NCBI GenBank assembly: GCA_902478645.1
Contig: CABSLV010000007.1
Location: 1 to 64,000, forward strand
Direction: 5' to 3'
From: an uncultured Flavobacteriales bacterium
GTDB lineage: Bacteria; Bacteroidota; Bacteroidia; Flavobacteriales; UBA1820
Length of the DNA stretch: 64,000 bases
Numbering within the stretch: position 1 is the first letter of the stretch; every line of letters starts with the position of its first letter. The notes beneath the pieces were generated by a model. It ran no database searches. It was not told the DNA's origin and saw only the letters and a list, made by a program, of their open reading frames with translations. Shown here piece after piece: positions 27,838 to 36,746 of this stretch. The position numbers were made by a program, and so were the translations under genes.

Positions 27838-28569
27838 ATGAAAAGGATGTGGAAAAAGACCGCATGGCTTCTGGCCTTGTCCCTGATGGCGGGGACGGCG
27901 CTTCCGGCCTGCGCACAGGATACGGAAAGCCTGGTGCGCAACCTGGTGAGCGGAAAGGGAGGCAACTACCTGGACGACCAGTTGTACATCTCCCTGGCAT
28001 ACAACATCCTCGTATCCACGCCCAAGGATATGAAAACCTACTCCTTTCCCAATACCCTGTCATTGGGATACATCCGCGACATTCCGCTGAACGCGCGCCG
28101 GAACATCGGTCTGGGAGCCGGTATCGGACTCTCGTACCACCAGTACTATTCCAACCTGGCCATGACCCGGGATGCCAGCGGAGTTCCCCAGATCGCCATG
28201 ATGGAGAGCGACGAATACAAGTCCAGCCGCTTTGCCCTGCAAACGCTCGACATCCCGATCCAGGTGCGTTTCCGGGGTTCGACGGCCGAGCGGTACGATT
28301 TCTGGCGGGTGTATGCCGGCGTAACCGTCTCGTGGGTCATCAAGGACTACGCCACCCTGAACAACGGCACTTTCAAAGTGCGGTATTACAACCTTCCATA
28401 CCTGCAAAACTGGCTCTTTACAGCCAATCTTCAGGTAGGCTACGGAAAGTTCACCCTTCGGGCCGACTACACGCTCAACCCCTTGTTCCGCTCCTCCCGC
28501 ACGGGCGACATTCCGGGACTGGGCGATACGCGCAGCATCAGCCTGGGTCTGCTGGTCTATATCCTGTAA
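27838..28569 (+). CDS. Outer-membrane beta-barrel protein, PorT-like
   Basis: 243 residues from MKRMWKKTA, with a signal peptide ending near PACAQ. The mature part is made of alternating amphipathic strands (YISLAYNILVST; TLSLGYIRDIPL; NIGLGAGIGLSYHQYY; ALQTLDIPIQVRFRG; FTLRADYTLNPLF) and ends in a short hydrophobic strand (ISLGLLVYIL), as in outer-membrane beta-barrels of the PF13568/PorT type. PorT itself serves the type IX secretion system, but many relatives do not and no specific role can be claimed. It follows asnS by 106 bp of purine-rich DNA. Confidence 0.7.
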   Translation: MKRMWKKTAWLLALSLMAGTALPACAQDTESLVRNLVSGKGGNYLDDQLYISLAYNILVSTPKDMKTYSFPNTLSLGYIRDIPLNARRNIGLGAGIGLSYHQYYSNLAMTRDASGVPQIAMMESDEYKSSRFALQTLDIPIQVRFRGSTAERYDFWRVYAGVTVSWVIKDYATLNNGTFKVRYYNLPYLQNWLFTANLQVGYGKFTLRADYTLNPLFRSSRTGDIPGLGDTRSISLGLLVYIL

Positions 28570-28591
28570 CCCGAACGAAGAACTCCCTGTC

Positions 28592-28891
28592 ATGACACGC
28601 TCTGAAAACAAAACACCCGGATGGATGACTGCAACCCTTTGGGGAGCTGTCCTTTCTGTAGCTCTGCTGGCTATCCTGCTTCCGTTTTTTTCCTCGTCCG
28701 CTTCGCAGCAGAAAAGCGGAGACATCTTTACCCTGCCTTTTCTGCTGATGTGCATCGCCGGTGGGGTCGGAGGGGCTTTGTACCACCGGATTGCCGAGCA
28801 GGAAAACCCGCGCGGATGGCATCGACCGGCAGGGGTTTTGGTTTACTTGCTCCTGGTGGCAGCGGCGTTTGCTCTGTCGATGAACGTATAA
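28592..28891 (+). CDS. Small membrane protein of unknown function
   Basis: 99 residues with three hydrophobic helices (about 13-33, 44-63 and 80-97) and a short charged linker RIAEQENPRGWHRP. I do not recognise the family. It begins 22 bp after the barrel gene on the same strand and is probably cotranscribed with it. It converges with the PAP2-like gene. Confidence 0.55.
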   Translation: MTRSENKTPGWMTATLWGAVLSVALLAILLPFFSSSASQQKSGDIFTLPFLLMCIAGGVGGALYHRIAEQENPRGWHRPAGVLVYLLLVAAAFALSMNV

Positions 28892-28925
28892 ACGAAACGA
28901 TCCTTCGCCTCTGCGTCAGGCGTTT

Positions 28926-29543
28926 TTACCACACCCATCCCAACAGCACCAGTTGAGGCAGCGCCCCGAACAACGTCCCCAAGATAATCTGCCGGACATT
29001 GTGCCGGCCGAGTTCCAGGCGCGCCATCACCACCAGATCGTACACCACCCACAGCGCCGCCACCACCGGAAGCGCGTAGGAGAGCGGAGCCCCCCAACGG
29101 ATCATCAGCACCATCGTAAAGACCAGCAGTGCGGATATGCCCATCGCATGCAGGCTCACCTTGTCCCAAAACAGCGACACATACGCCAGCAGCAGCGAGA
29201 TCACCGCCCCGTACATGGCCAGGGAAACCGGCGGGGAAACGCGCCCCGAAAGGTAAATCCTGTCGCCGGCTGCCAGCAACAGCAGCACCAGCAGCAGCGG
29301 CAACCGCCGTTCGTAAGTCTGGGGCAAGGACAGGCTCTCGATCTTTCCGCTCACCTTGAGCACCAGCAAGACCGGAAAGGGGATCACAACCGTAGCCACC
29401 GCTACCACGATCGCGGTATATATCGCTTCCAAAGGGATAAAGGGCTGCGGAGTGAGCAGGTAGTACAGCACCACACACCACAGAGGCATCGACATCGGGT
29501 GGAACACCCGCGATACGATCCGCCAAAAGAGGTTCTTTTTCAT
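28926..29543 (-). CDS. PAP2-like integral membrane protein
   Basis: 205 residues with six hydrophobic segments. The C-terminal half preserves a spaced pattern like PAP2 phosphatases (KVSLHAMGI, then RLELGRHNVRQIILGTLFG), but the first PAP2 motif KxxxxxxRP appears only weakly. It may be a non-catalytic or divergent member of the PAP2 superfamily, a name often given to this Bacteroidota protein. It ends facing the 99-residue membrane protein and starts 15 bp from the rpoN stop, so it is probably cotranscribed downstream of rpoN. Confidence 0.6.
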   Translation of the reverse strand: MKKNLFWRIVSRVFHPMSMPLWCVVLYYLLTPQPFIPLEAIYTAIVVAVATVVIPFPVLLVLKVSGKIESLSLPQTYERRLPLLLVLLLLAAGDRIYLSGRVSPPVSLAMYGAVISLLLAYVSLFWDKVSLHAMGISALLVFTMVLMIRWGAPLSYALPVVAALWVVYDLVVMARLELGRHNVRQIILGTLFGALPQLVLLGWVW

Positions 29544-29558
29544 CTTTTCATTCTTCGG

Positions 29559-31049
29559 TTATACCTGTCGGCGCAAACGGGCGGTGGGCAGCCCGAGCGC
29601 TTCCCGGTATTTGGCCACCGTACGGCGAGCCACGTTGTATCCTTTTTCGGAAAGCAGAGCGGTGAGTTGTTCGTCGGTATAGGGCGAGCGTTTGTCCTCG
29701 CCCTGCACGAGTGCCTCGAGGCTCTGCTTGATCTCCCGGGTAGAAATATCCTCCCCGTTCCGATTGACCGACCCTTCACTGAAAAAATCCTTGAGCCGCA
29801 TCACCCCGTACGGCGTATCGGCATACTTCTGCGAAGCCACCCGCGACACGGTGGAAATATCCATCGACACATCGGAGGCAATGTCTTTCAGGCCCAGGGG
29901 GACCATGTCGGCCACATCTCCGGAAAGCAAATATTTCTTCTGCCGCCGGGCGATGGCCTGCATGATGCGAAGCAAGGTAGCCCGCCGACCGGCCACCGCG
30001 TCGATAAACCAACGCGCCGCATCGATCTTGCTGCGCACGAAGGCGGCGGTTTCCTGCTGGCTCCTGGTCGGTTTGGCGATCCTCGACAAGCCGTCGAGCA
30101 GATCCGTATATTGGCGGGACACCCGCAGGGCAGGCAAACTGTCCGCTTCGCAAAGCGAGACCTCCACCTGGTCGTCTTCCACACGGATGATGAAATCCGG
30201 CGTTACATCCAGCGAGGACTCTTCCTCCGCTCCCGAATAAGCGCCCCCCGGCTTGGGGTTGAGCCGCGCGATTTCCTCCACCGCCCCGGCCAATTCTTCC
30301 CGGGAACATCCCGTCCGTTCCTGGATCTGCGCATAGTTCTTTTTGCCCAACGCCGGGAAAAAGTCCGATACGATGCGCCGGGCCAGCCGTACGGAGGGCG
30401 TATCCTCCATCTGCCGCAACTGAAGCGACAGGCAGTCCTGCAGCGAATGCGCCCCCACTCCCGGCGGATCGAAGCCTCGGATCACCTGCAGGACTTGCTC
30501 CACCTGCTGCGGGGAGGCGTTCACCCCGACGGAGAATGCCAAATCGTCCGCAATGGCCTCCGGCGTGCGGCGCAAGTAACCGTCGGCATCGAGATTGCCG
30601 ATGATGTAGCACCCGATGGTCATCTGGTCTTCGGAGAGGGGTTCCATCCGGAGCTGGTCCAACAGGTGCTCGACAAAGGTGTTCTGTGCGCTTTGCGCTG
30701 CGATGAAAGTATTGCGGTCGCTCTGCGGCGGGTCGTCCCGCTGGGAGGAAGTCGGTACGTAATCCGGCGCTTCGTCCTCGTACATGTAGTCCGCAAGGTC
30801 GAAGTCGTCCCGATCCTCACCGGAGGCCTCGTCTGCCCCCGCGGTGTTTTCCCCCGCTGCCTCGTCCGAAGGCGTGTCCTCGGAAGACGTTTCGGGGGTA
30901 TAGTCGGCATCGAGAGCCGGGTTGGACTCGATCTCGTTGGCCAGGTACTGTTCAAAGACCAACGCAGGCATCGCCAGCATGTTCATCAGCTGGATCTGCG
31001 AGGGGGAAAAGCGTTGAGCGAGCTTTTGTTGTTGGATATTCTTTATCAT
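29559..31049 (-). CDS. rpoN: RNA polymerase sigma-54 factor
   Basis: 496 residues with the sigma-54 layout. Region I is Gln/Leu-rich (QQQKLAQRFSPSQIQLMNMLAMP, ending ESNPAL). An acidic linker spans about 48-95. The core-binding region follows, then a helix-turn-helix and the RpoN box ARRTVAKYREALGLP near the C-terminus. It directs RNA polymerase to -24/-12 promoters and needs AAA+ activators, none of which is encoded in this window. Upstream, 31050-31203 contains only a weak AACTCCC/GGGAGTT stem that may end the SGNH gene transcript. Confidence 0.95.
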   Translation of the reverse strand: MIKNIQQQKLAQRFSPSQIQLMNMLAMPALVFEQYLANEIESNPALDADYTPETSSEDTPSDEAAGENTAGADEASGEDRDDFDLADYMYEDEAPDYVPTSSQRDDPPQSDRNTFIAAQSAQNTFVEHLLDQLRMEPLSEDQMTIGCYIIGNLDADGYLRRTPEAIADDLAFSVGVNASPQQVEQVLQVIRGFDPPGVGAHSLQDCLSLQLRQMEDTPSVRLARRIVSDFFPALGKKNYAQIQERTGCSREELAGAVEEIARLNPKPGGAYSGAEEESSLDVTPDFIIRVEDDQVEVSLCEADSLPALRVSRQYTDLLDGLSRIAKPTRSQQETAAFVRSKIDAARWFIDAVAGRRATLLRIMQAIARRQKKYLLSGDVADMVPLGLKDIASDVSMDISTVSRVASQKYADTPYGVMRLKDFFSEGSVNRNGEDISTREIKQSLEALVQGEDKRSPYTDEQLTALLSEKGYNVARRTVAKYREALGLPTARLRRQV

Positions 31050-31203
31050 ACCGCCGGCCTGTTTGCAGGGTTCTGCCCGAACCCGTGTGTACGAAAAGTA
31101 AAAATACGAAAAACTCCCCCTTTCCCAGGCCTTTCCGATAGTTAAAAAGCGAAAGGACCCGTCAAGGAGGGAGTTGTTCTTTCCCGAACCGAACGCCCCG
31201 GGG

Positions 31204-32310
31204 TTATCGCGCGTGGCGACGAAGAATGCGTTCGAGCACCGGATACAGGTTGTCGCTCATCCGGACAAAACCCAGGTCGGTAAAGTGCGTACCATCCACC
31301 GTCGCCTCGTCGTCCAGACCGATGAGCCGTTCTCCGGGTACGTAATACAGGTTTTTATCCTCGCGGCTCATCTGGCGGAACAATTCCCGCAGACGGGCAT
31401 CCTTTTCCGCCACTTCTCCCGCGCTGACCGTATTGAAGCGCACGTAGGTGTAATGCGAATTTCCCAGCAGGACGATCGGCGTATCGGGATGCGCCTTCCA
31501 CAGGATACCGACGAACTCCTCCAGGCGGTCGAGCATCTGCGTGGTGCAGTTGGCCATGTTGTCCAACACGTAGCACGAAGCGTCCACCTGAGCCATCAGC
31601 CGCGCAATCTCCGGGTCCAGACGCCCGTTCCCGGAAAATCCCAGGTTGATGAACTCGCGGTTCATTCGGCGCGAGAGGATCGAAGTATAGGCCATCCCCG
31701 GACGATTGGCACATCCGCCCTGGGTGATGCTGGTCCCGTAAACCACCACCGGTTTTTCCTCCACCGGACTCAGCAGTTCCGGGCGTTCGATCCGCGCACG
31801 GCCCAGTACGCCGATCTCGACCTTGGTAGCGCAGTCGTACAGCGGGAGGTACAGCATGTATTCCCGCATCTGCCCATCCATGTTGGAGATGAACGTGCTG
31901 GTAAACGTTCCCTTGGAATACCCCGGACGCCCCGAGCCGACGAAGATCCAGCGGCCTTCGTCCCAGGCATACAAGTCCAGGCCTTTGATCCCGGTAGGGG
32001 TCATGTGGTTCATCCAGGTATTGTTCAGCACTTCCCAGCGGGCGGTTATCTTCTTGGAATCCGTGCGGAAGCGCACGGCGATCCCGGCCGAATTTTTGCC
32101 CAGCGCCCAAAGTTCGGCCCGGATGGAATCCTTCAGGTAAGCCGGGAGGCGGTCATAGGGGTTCTCCAGGCCTTCGGTCGTTACCTGCCCCAAACGGGGA
32201 AAATCGGCCGCATCCACATACCGGATGGTATCCTCCGTTGCCGTCTGCCCGGCAAGGGGCGCGAGCCACAGAAAGGCTTCCACGGCCAACAAACGTCTGA
32301 TCGTTCTCAT
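31204..32310 (-). CDS. Secreted SGNH/GDSL hydrolase with GxDLY N-terminal domain
   Basis: 368 residues with a signal peptide (to about residue 22). An N-terminal beta-sandwich domain contains GLDLYAW, the GxDLY signature of PF14607. The SGNH hydrolase domain follows: the nucleophile in VVYGTSITQGG (about Ser195), the Gly/Asn oxyanion blocks NLGFSGNGRL and LLGNSHY, and the Asp-His pair in VDGTHFTDLG near the C-terminus. Such proteins are carbohydrate acetyl esterases or similar. Together with the GH18 array just upstream it suggests work on acetylated amino-sugar polymers, which is an inference. Confidence 0.85.
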   Translation of the reverse strand: MRTIRRLLAVEAFLWLAPLAGQTATEDTIRYVDAADFPRLGQVTTEGLENPYDRLPAYLKDSIRAELWALGKNSAGIAVRFRTDSKKITARWEVLNNTWMNHMTPTGIKGLDLYAWDEGRWIFVGSGRPGYSKGTFTSTFISNMDGQMREYMLYLPLYDCATKVEIGVLGRARIERPELLSPVEEKPVVVYGTSITQGGCANRPGMAYTSILSRRMNREFINLGFSGNGRLDPEIARLMAQVDASCYVLDNMANCTTQMLDRLEEFVGILWKAHPDTPIVLLGNSHYTYVRFNTVSAGEVAEKDARLRELFRQMSREDKNLYYVPGERLIGLDDEATVDGTHFTDLGFVRMSDNLYPVLERILRRHAR

Positions 32311-32426
32311 TTTTCTTCTGATGATTTTATCGTTCGTATCTTTTTGTTAGGGTCTTTTTCCTTCTCATTCCTTCTCATGGCCAGAGCCGCATCCAGGCGC
32401 TCCGAAAAGCGCTCCCCGTAACCGCA

Positions 32427-32951
32427 TCACTCCCCGGCGGAGGCCGCCAAAGGCTTTACCCGCAGCGTCCCCTCCGTCAGCCGGGCGATGATCGTCTCCC
32501 AGCCGGCGCAATAATCCTCCAGGAGCCTTTCGAGCACCAAGGTCGTCTTCTTATCCTCCACCCAGAGGTGTTTCCCGGGAGTGTCCCCGGCTGCCAACCA
32601 CAGGTGCGGACTGCCCACAGCCAAATGCGTGAGGCTGGAGCGCAGGTTGCGGTAGAGGAAGTCGCGCCCGTTGAGTTGGGCATAGCGGGGCGGAAAGAGT
32701 TCGCTCAAGGCACGGGAAAAGCGTTCGCGCGACTGCCCTTTCGCCCGGAAAGGTTTCCGGTCGAGGAAGGCCCCCATCGTCTCGATGCCTTGTCCGATGA
32801 CCAGAAAAGCGATGTCGGGAAAGCCCTGCTCCACCAGGCGGCGCGTCTGGTCGATAAACATGCGGCGTATCCACTCGGCCTGCCGGTCAGCGGTGTCGAG
32901 CAAGGTCCCCTTCGTTTCTTCCGGGGAGGCGGAAAGACCACAGGTGCTCAT
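32427..32951 (-). CDS. Hypothetical protein with a HEPN-like helical core
   Basis: 174 residues, mostly helical, with no signal peptide. The central part (FLYRNLRSSLTHLAV) contains R-S-S-L-T-H, an Rx4H pattern as in HEPN ribonuclease domains, preceded by a helix with conserved-looking IGQGIETMGAFLD. No toxin-antitoxin partner lies beside it. I do not recognise the family, so the HEPN assignment is tentative. Its ATG overlaps the stop of the upstream GH18 gene (ATGA), which implies coupled translation with a secreted glycosidase, an odd pairing. Confidence 0.4.
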   Translation of the reverse strand: MSTCGLSASPEETKGTLLDTADRQAEWIRRMFIDQTRRLVEQGFPDIAFLVIGQGIETMGAFLDRKPFRAKGQSRERFSRALSELFPPRYAQLNGRDFLYRNLRSSLTHLAVGSPHLWLAAGDTPGKHLWVEDKKTTLVLERLLEDYCAGWETIIARLTEGTLRVKPLAASAGE

Positions 32952-34006
32952 TTCTTTTTCCCGTGTTTTTCCTCCTTCGACGGGGAAGCATCTTCTTGGC
33001 TCTGGACCTGATCGTAGGCCGCGGCTACCAGCGAAAGGTCGTCGTGGCGGTCGCCGGCGATCTCCCAGAACATCACTCCGCCCAGGCCGTTGCCCAAGGC
33101 ATAGGCTGTCTTGGCCCGGATGGTCCGGATGCCGTTGTAGTACACCGGGTAAGGCGAGGGATGCTGCGTACTGGTGATCATCGCCACGTCACCCATGCAA
33201 CTGCCCCCCGCACGGATGATACCGTTGTAGTCGCGCGTGTTGCCGCTGCGGCGGATGCCCGACGGCACCCCGTAGGCAGGAAGCCCGACCACGAATTTGG
33301 ACAAGGGAAGCCCGCGCTGGCCGACCCAGTAGTTGACGCTCTCCAGCATCAGGTCATAGGTCGAGTGGTGCATCCCCTCCCGGGTTTCGGAATAGTCGTC
33401 GTACACCATCACGTTGAACCAGTCCACGTAGTCGAACAACTCGTCGGGGAGCCCCGCTGTGGCATTGCCCACATACTTGCCGGGGGTAATGGCGGCCGTA
33501 AGGTAGTACTGCCGACGTCCCTCGCGGCATTTCTTGGCCAGTTCCTTCATCAGCAGCAGGTTGCCCTGTCCCGATCCGTCGCTGCCCAAGGGGTATTCCC
33601 AGTCGTTGTCCACACCCGCCAAGCGGTATTTCTTTACCAGATGCCAAAGGGCGTCGATGAACCGTTCCCGGCTCTGCGCCGAAGAGACCATCCGGGCGTA
33701 GTACGCATGGCGGCCGTTGAAGCTGAGCATCACCTCAACCCCCGCCCGGCGCGCCTTGCGCACGAAACGGCGCAGGTGTTTTTCGTCCCGCACCCGGGGG
33801 ATCTCCGTAGAATCGATCGTGGCGAAGGCGTAGCAGGCGATGTCCAGTTGGGCGAGTGAACGGTCGGGAATGGCGTCCAGGTTGCGGTAGGACGGAGCGT
33901 AACCGATGATCCGAAAGCGCGTGTTTTCCGGAGCCTTATACTCCTGCTGTGCCTGCAAGGGCGAGAAAACCGCCAGGGACAGGAGAGAGAAAATCCATTT
34001 TTTCAT
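32948..34006 (-). CDS. GH18 glycosidase, short form, GH18-1 (altered DxxDxDxE motif)
   Basis: 352 residues from MKKWIFSLL, with a signal peptide ending near QAQQ. A single GH18 (beta/alpha)8 domain follows (RIIGYAPSYRNLDAIP; VEVMLSFNGRH; the active-site strand GVDNDWEYP; FNVMVYDDYSE; GGVMFWEIAGD). The catalytic Glu137 and Asp133/Asp135 of DxDxE are kept, but the first Asp of the usual DGxDxDWE is Ala130. GH18 enzymes are chitinases or endo-beta-N-acetylglucosaminidases. Activity on chitin or N-glycans is expected but not shown. It is the last of four tandem paralogues and overlaps the following gene by four bases. Confidence 0.88.
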   Translation of the reverse strand: MKKWIFSLLSLAVFSPLQAQQEYKAPENTRFRIIGYAPSYRNLDAIPDRSLAQLDIACYAFATIDSTEIPRVRDEKHLRRFVRKARRAGVEVMLSFNGRHAYYARMVSSAQSRERFIDALWHLVKKYRLAGVDNDWEYPLGSDGSGQGNLLLMKELAKKCREGRRQYYLTAAITPGKYVGNATAGLPDELFDYVDWFNVMVYDDYSETREGMHHSTYDLMLESVNYWVGQRGLPLSKFVVGLPAYGVPSGIRRSGNTRDYNGIIRAGGSCMGDVAMITSTQHPSPYPVYYNGIRTIRAKTAYALGNGLGGVMFWEIAGDRHDDLSLVAAAYDQVQSQEDASPSKEEKHGKKK

Positions 34007-34022
34007 CGTCGAGACAGAGATA

Positions 34023-35069
34023 TTATTCTTCCTTGTTTTTCCACTCGAAACGGGCGGCATCGCAGGCCGCCTTGACCAGCGAAGCCCCTTCGGTCGTGTC
34101 CTGGCTCACTTCCCAGAACATGATCCCGCCCAGACCTTTGTCCACACTGAAAGCCACCTTGCGATAGATGGTGGGCAGGCCGTTGTAGTACACCCAGTAA
34201 GGCGTGGTATGTACGCTGTTCACCACCAGGGCCGAGTCGCAAACCATGGCCTGCGGACCGTTTTGCCGCAGGATCGTAGCATAGGAGGCCGACGAGGTCC
34301 TCTTGGGGAGCCCGGACGCCAGACCGTACACCGGCAGCCCGGCAACGAACTTGCGGGGATCCATCCCCCGGCGGACGATCCAGTAGTCGTAGCTTTTTTC
34401 CAACATCGAATACGTGGAATGCTGCTGATAAGGACGTGTCTCGGAAAAATTGCCGTACACCATCACATTGAGCCAATCCACCAGCGCGATCAACTCGTCG
34501 GAAATGGCATCCGAACGGTTGCCCGGGTACAAGCCCGAGGTAACAGCCATGGTGAGCAGGTATTGTTTCTCCCCGCCCCGACACAGGCGCGCAAGGTCTT
34601 TCATCAGCGCGAGGTTGGATTCGGCCGTGCCGTCGGTCGTGCGGGGAAATTCCCAGTCGTTGTCCACCCCGTCCATGCGGTATTTCTGAACCAAACGCCA
34701 GATTTCGTCCACGAAAGCCTTGCGTTGCCGATCGTCGGAAGCCATCTGGGCAAAACGTGTATGTTTGCCGTTGAAACTGAGCATTACTTTCACGCCCAAA
34801 CGATGGGCCCGGCGGACAAAACGGGCCAGTTGTTTTTCGTTGGCCACCCGGGGAATGCCCGTGGAGTCGATCGTAGCAAAAGCGTAGCAGGCGATGTCCA
34901 ACTGAGCGAGTGTCCGGTCGGGGATCGCATCCAGGTCGCGGTAGCCGGGGACATATCCCACCACGCGGAACTGCGTGTTTTCCGGAGCTACGTACTCCAT
35001 ACGAGACTGCGCCGCACAGCTCGAAATCCCGATCCAGCATGCGGCCAGAAAAAGGCCTAATTTTTTCAT
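34023..35069 (-). CDS. GH18 glycosidase, short form, GH18-2
   Basis: 348 residues with an N-terminal signal that may be a lipobox (GISSC, Cys18). The single GH18 domain carries the complete motif DGVDNDWEF (Asp133, Asp136, Asp138, Glu140), substrate-binding LNVMVYGNFSE and the final GGIMFWEVSQD. It is closest in layout to GH18-1 (shared PENTxFRxxGYxPxYRxLDAIPDRxLAQLDIACYAFATIDST). It ends 17 bp before GH18-1 starts, so the two short forms were made by tandem duplication and are probably cotranscribed. Confidence 0.9.
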   Translation of the reverse strand: MKKLGLFLAACWIGISSCAAQSRMEYVAPENTQFRVVGYVPGYRDLDAIPDRTLAQLDIACYAFATIDSTGIPRVANEKQLARFVRRAHRLGVKVMLSFNGKHTRFAQMASDDRQRKAFVDEIWRLVQKYRMDGVDNDWEFPRTTDGTAESNLALMKDLARLCRGGEKQYLLTMAVTSGLYPGNRSDAISDELIALVDWLNVMVYGNFSETRPYQQHSTYSMLEKSYDYWIVRRGMDPRKFVAGLPVYGLASGLPKRTSSASYATILRQNGPQAMVCDSALVVNSVHTTPYWVYYNGLPTIYRKVAFSVDKGLGGIMFWEVSQDTTEGASLVKAACDAARFEWKNKEE

Positions 35070-35127
35070 ATCGTTTGTAGTTTTTCAGAAACAGCCCAAA
35101 GGTAACCAAAACCAAAGGGAAAAAAAA

Positions 35128-35150
35128 CCCCGGAATTCACATTTCCGGGG
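35128..35150 (-). terminator. Terminator of GH18-3
   Basis: CCCCGGAA pairs with TTCCGGGG around TTCACAT. Reading leftward from GH18-3 it is followed by a long T run (A run at 35119-35127). The loop and inner stem (GGAATTCACATTTCC) nearly match the terminator of GH18-4. Confidence 0.85.
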
Positions 35151-35174
35151 CTTTTTGTAAAGAAAACATATCGT

Positions 35175-36746
35175 TTACGGCAAGTCGGTATAATCGCCCG
35201 CTTCGTCGCAGGCAGCCTTGATAAGCGAACGGTCGTCCTGCGTATCCTGGCCGGCATCCCAGAACATCACCCCACCGACACCCTGGTCGATGCAGTAGCG
35301 TGTTTTGGTCTTGACAAAAGGCTGTCCGTTGTAGTAAACCGTCCCGGTGTACTTCGTGGTGGACACCTCTGCCTTGTAACCATCGGAACTTCCTCCCTGG
35401 CGCAAAATCTCCGCATAGGAGACCGGCGTGCCGTTGTGTTCCTCATCGGAGGGACGGCCATACGCGGAAATGCCGCCGACAAACTTGTATTTGGGCATTT
35501 TCCGGGTACCTACCCAGTAGTTGTACCCGATGCTCATCATGTCCAGAGCCAGATTCTTGGGGTCCATATCAGCCCAACCCAGGTAGTTGTCGTAGCACAT
35601 CACGTTAAACCAGTCCACATAGTCGAAGCATTCCGTTTCGATGGCGCTGGCTACGGCTCCCGTGTATTTTCCGGAGGTGATGGCCATCGTGAGCAGTTTG
35701 TTCTCCGCCGGATCGTGCAGCCAGGTACTCAATTCACGCATCAGGGCCGTATTGCCTTTGTCCGATCCGTCCGTGGTGCGGGGATATTCCCAGTCATTGT
35801 CCACGCCATCGAGATCGTACGTTTCCACGATGGATTTAAGCGAAGCGATGAACTTGGCTCGATTTTCCGGCGAAGCCGCCATGGCCGCATACGAACCATC
35901 CGCGCCGCTGCCTCCGCCTCCGAAGCATATCAGCACCTTTATCCCCAGCGACTTGCAACGGGTGACAAATTCGCGGAGCTTGTCGGGTTTTTCTACCGTG
36001 AGGGTATAATCGGCATTCAGGGTGGCGAAAGAATAGCAAGCCACGGTGTACATCTGGAGGAATTCATCGGGCATGGCGGCCAGGTCGCGGTACGAGGGGA
36101 AGTAACCTACTTTCTGGAACTGGGTATTCTTCGGGGCCTTGTACAGCGGCTTTACCGTCAGGGTAAACTCGGCCTTGATATCAGGATGCTCCTTGACCGT
36201 AGCGGTGATGACGGTCGTTCCGGCTTCCAAGGCCGTAATGTATCCCGTCTGGGTGATCGTCGCTACCTCTGTCTGGGAGCTGGCGTACTCCAGCGTACCG
36301 GCTTCGGTCGCATTTTCGGGGAGAACCTTCGCGGTGATCGTCGTGGTTTCCCCCATGTAAAGGGCGTCGACCTTTTGGGTAAATTCTACCCCGGTGATCC
36401 GGATGGTCTCCACCGTCAGGGTAAACTCGGCCTTGACCTCCGGACGGTCTTTCAGGCTCACCGTGATCACGGTCTGGCCATCCTGGAGAGCGGTTACCGT
36501 CCCCTGGGCATCGACGGAGGCTACCGTGGGCTTCGAACTGGTGAATACCAGCGTGTAAGGCTCGTCCGCATCGGCCGGAAAAGCCTTTACCTGCAGTTTG
36601 TGCGTCTGGCCGGGAGCCAGCGAAGAGGGCGTACTCGAGAACGAGAGGGAAGATACTTGCGTGAACTTGTCTTCCTTGGCGCAGGAGGTCAGCAGTCCTA
36701 CAAAAGCCGCAAGACCCAACAGATACAAAAATAGCCGTTTTGTCAT
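35175..36746 (-). CDS. GH18 lipoprotein with two BIG2 domains, GH18-3
   Basis: 523 residues. A lipobox LLTSC (Cys22) anchors it to a membrane. Two bacterial Ig-like BIG2 repeats cover about 31-113 and 116-199, each ending in KAEFTLTV. The GH18 domain runs from about 205 to the end, with DGVDNDWEYP (Asp313, Asp316, Asp318, Glu320), FNVMCYDNYLGW and GGVMFWDAGQD. The Ig domains would hold the catalytic domain away from the cell surface. It is very similar to GH18-4, including its 5' untranslated region and terminator, so a recent segmental duplication produced the pair. No SusC/SusD genes are present. Confidence 0.93.
   Translation of the reverse strand: MTKRLFLYLLGLAAFVGLLTSCAKEDKFTQVSSLSFSSTPSSLAPGQTHKLQVKAFPADADEPYTLVFTSSKPTVASVDAQGTVTALQDGQTVITVSLKDRPEVKAEFTLTVETIRITGVEFTQKVDALYMGETTTITAKVLPENATEAGTLEYASSQTEVATITQTGYITALEAGTTVITATVKEHPDIKAEFTLTVKPLYKAPKNTQFQKVGYFPSYRDLAAMPDEFLQMYTVACYSFATLNADYTLTVEKPDKLREFVTRCKSLGIKVLICFGGGGSGADGSYAAMAASPENRAKFIASLKSIVETYDLDGVDNDWEYPRTTDGSDKGNTALMRELSTWLHDPAENKLLTMAITSGKYTGAVASAIETECFDYVDWFNVMCYDNYLGWADMDPKNLALDMMSIGYNYWVGTRKMPKYKFVGGISAYGRPSDEEHNGTPVSYAEILRQGGSSDGYKAEVSTTKYTGTVYYNGQPFVKTKTRYCIDQGVGGVMFWDAGQDTQDDRSLIKAACDEAGDYTDLP

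Noticed and set aside
26220..27965. A 581-codon minus-strand open frame opposite asnS
   Set aside because: It is a shadow of asnS with no motif, and it would overlap the promoter region and the barrel gene start.
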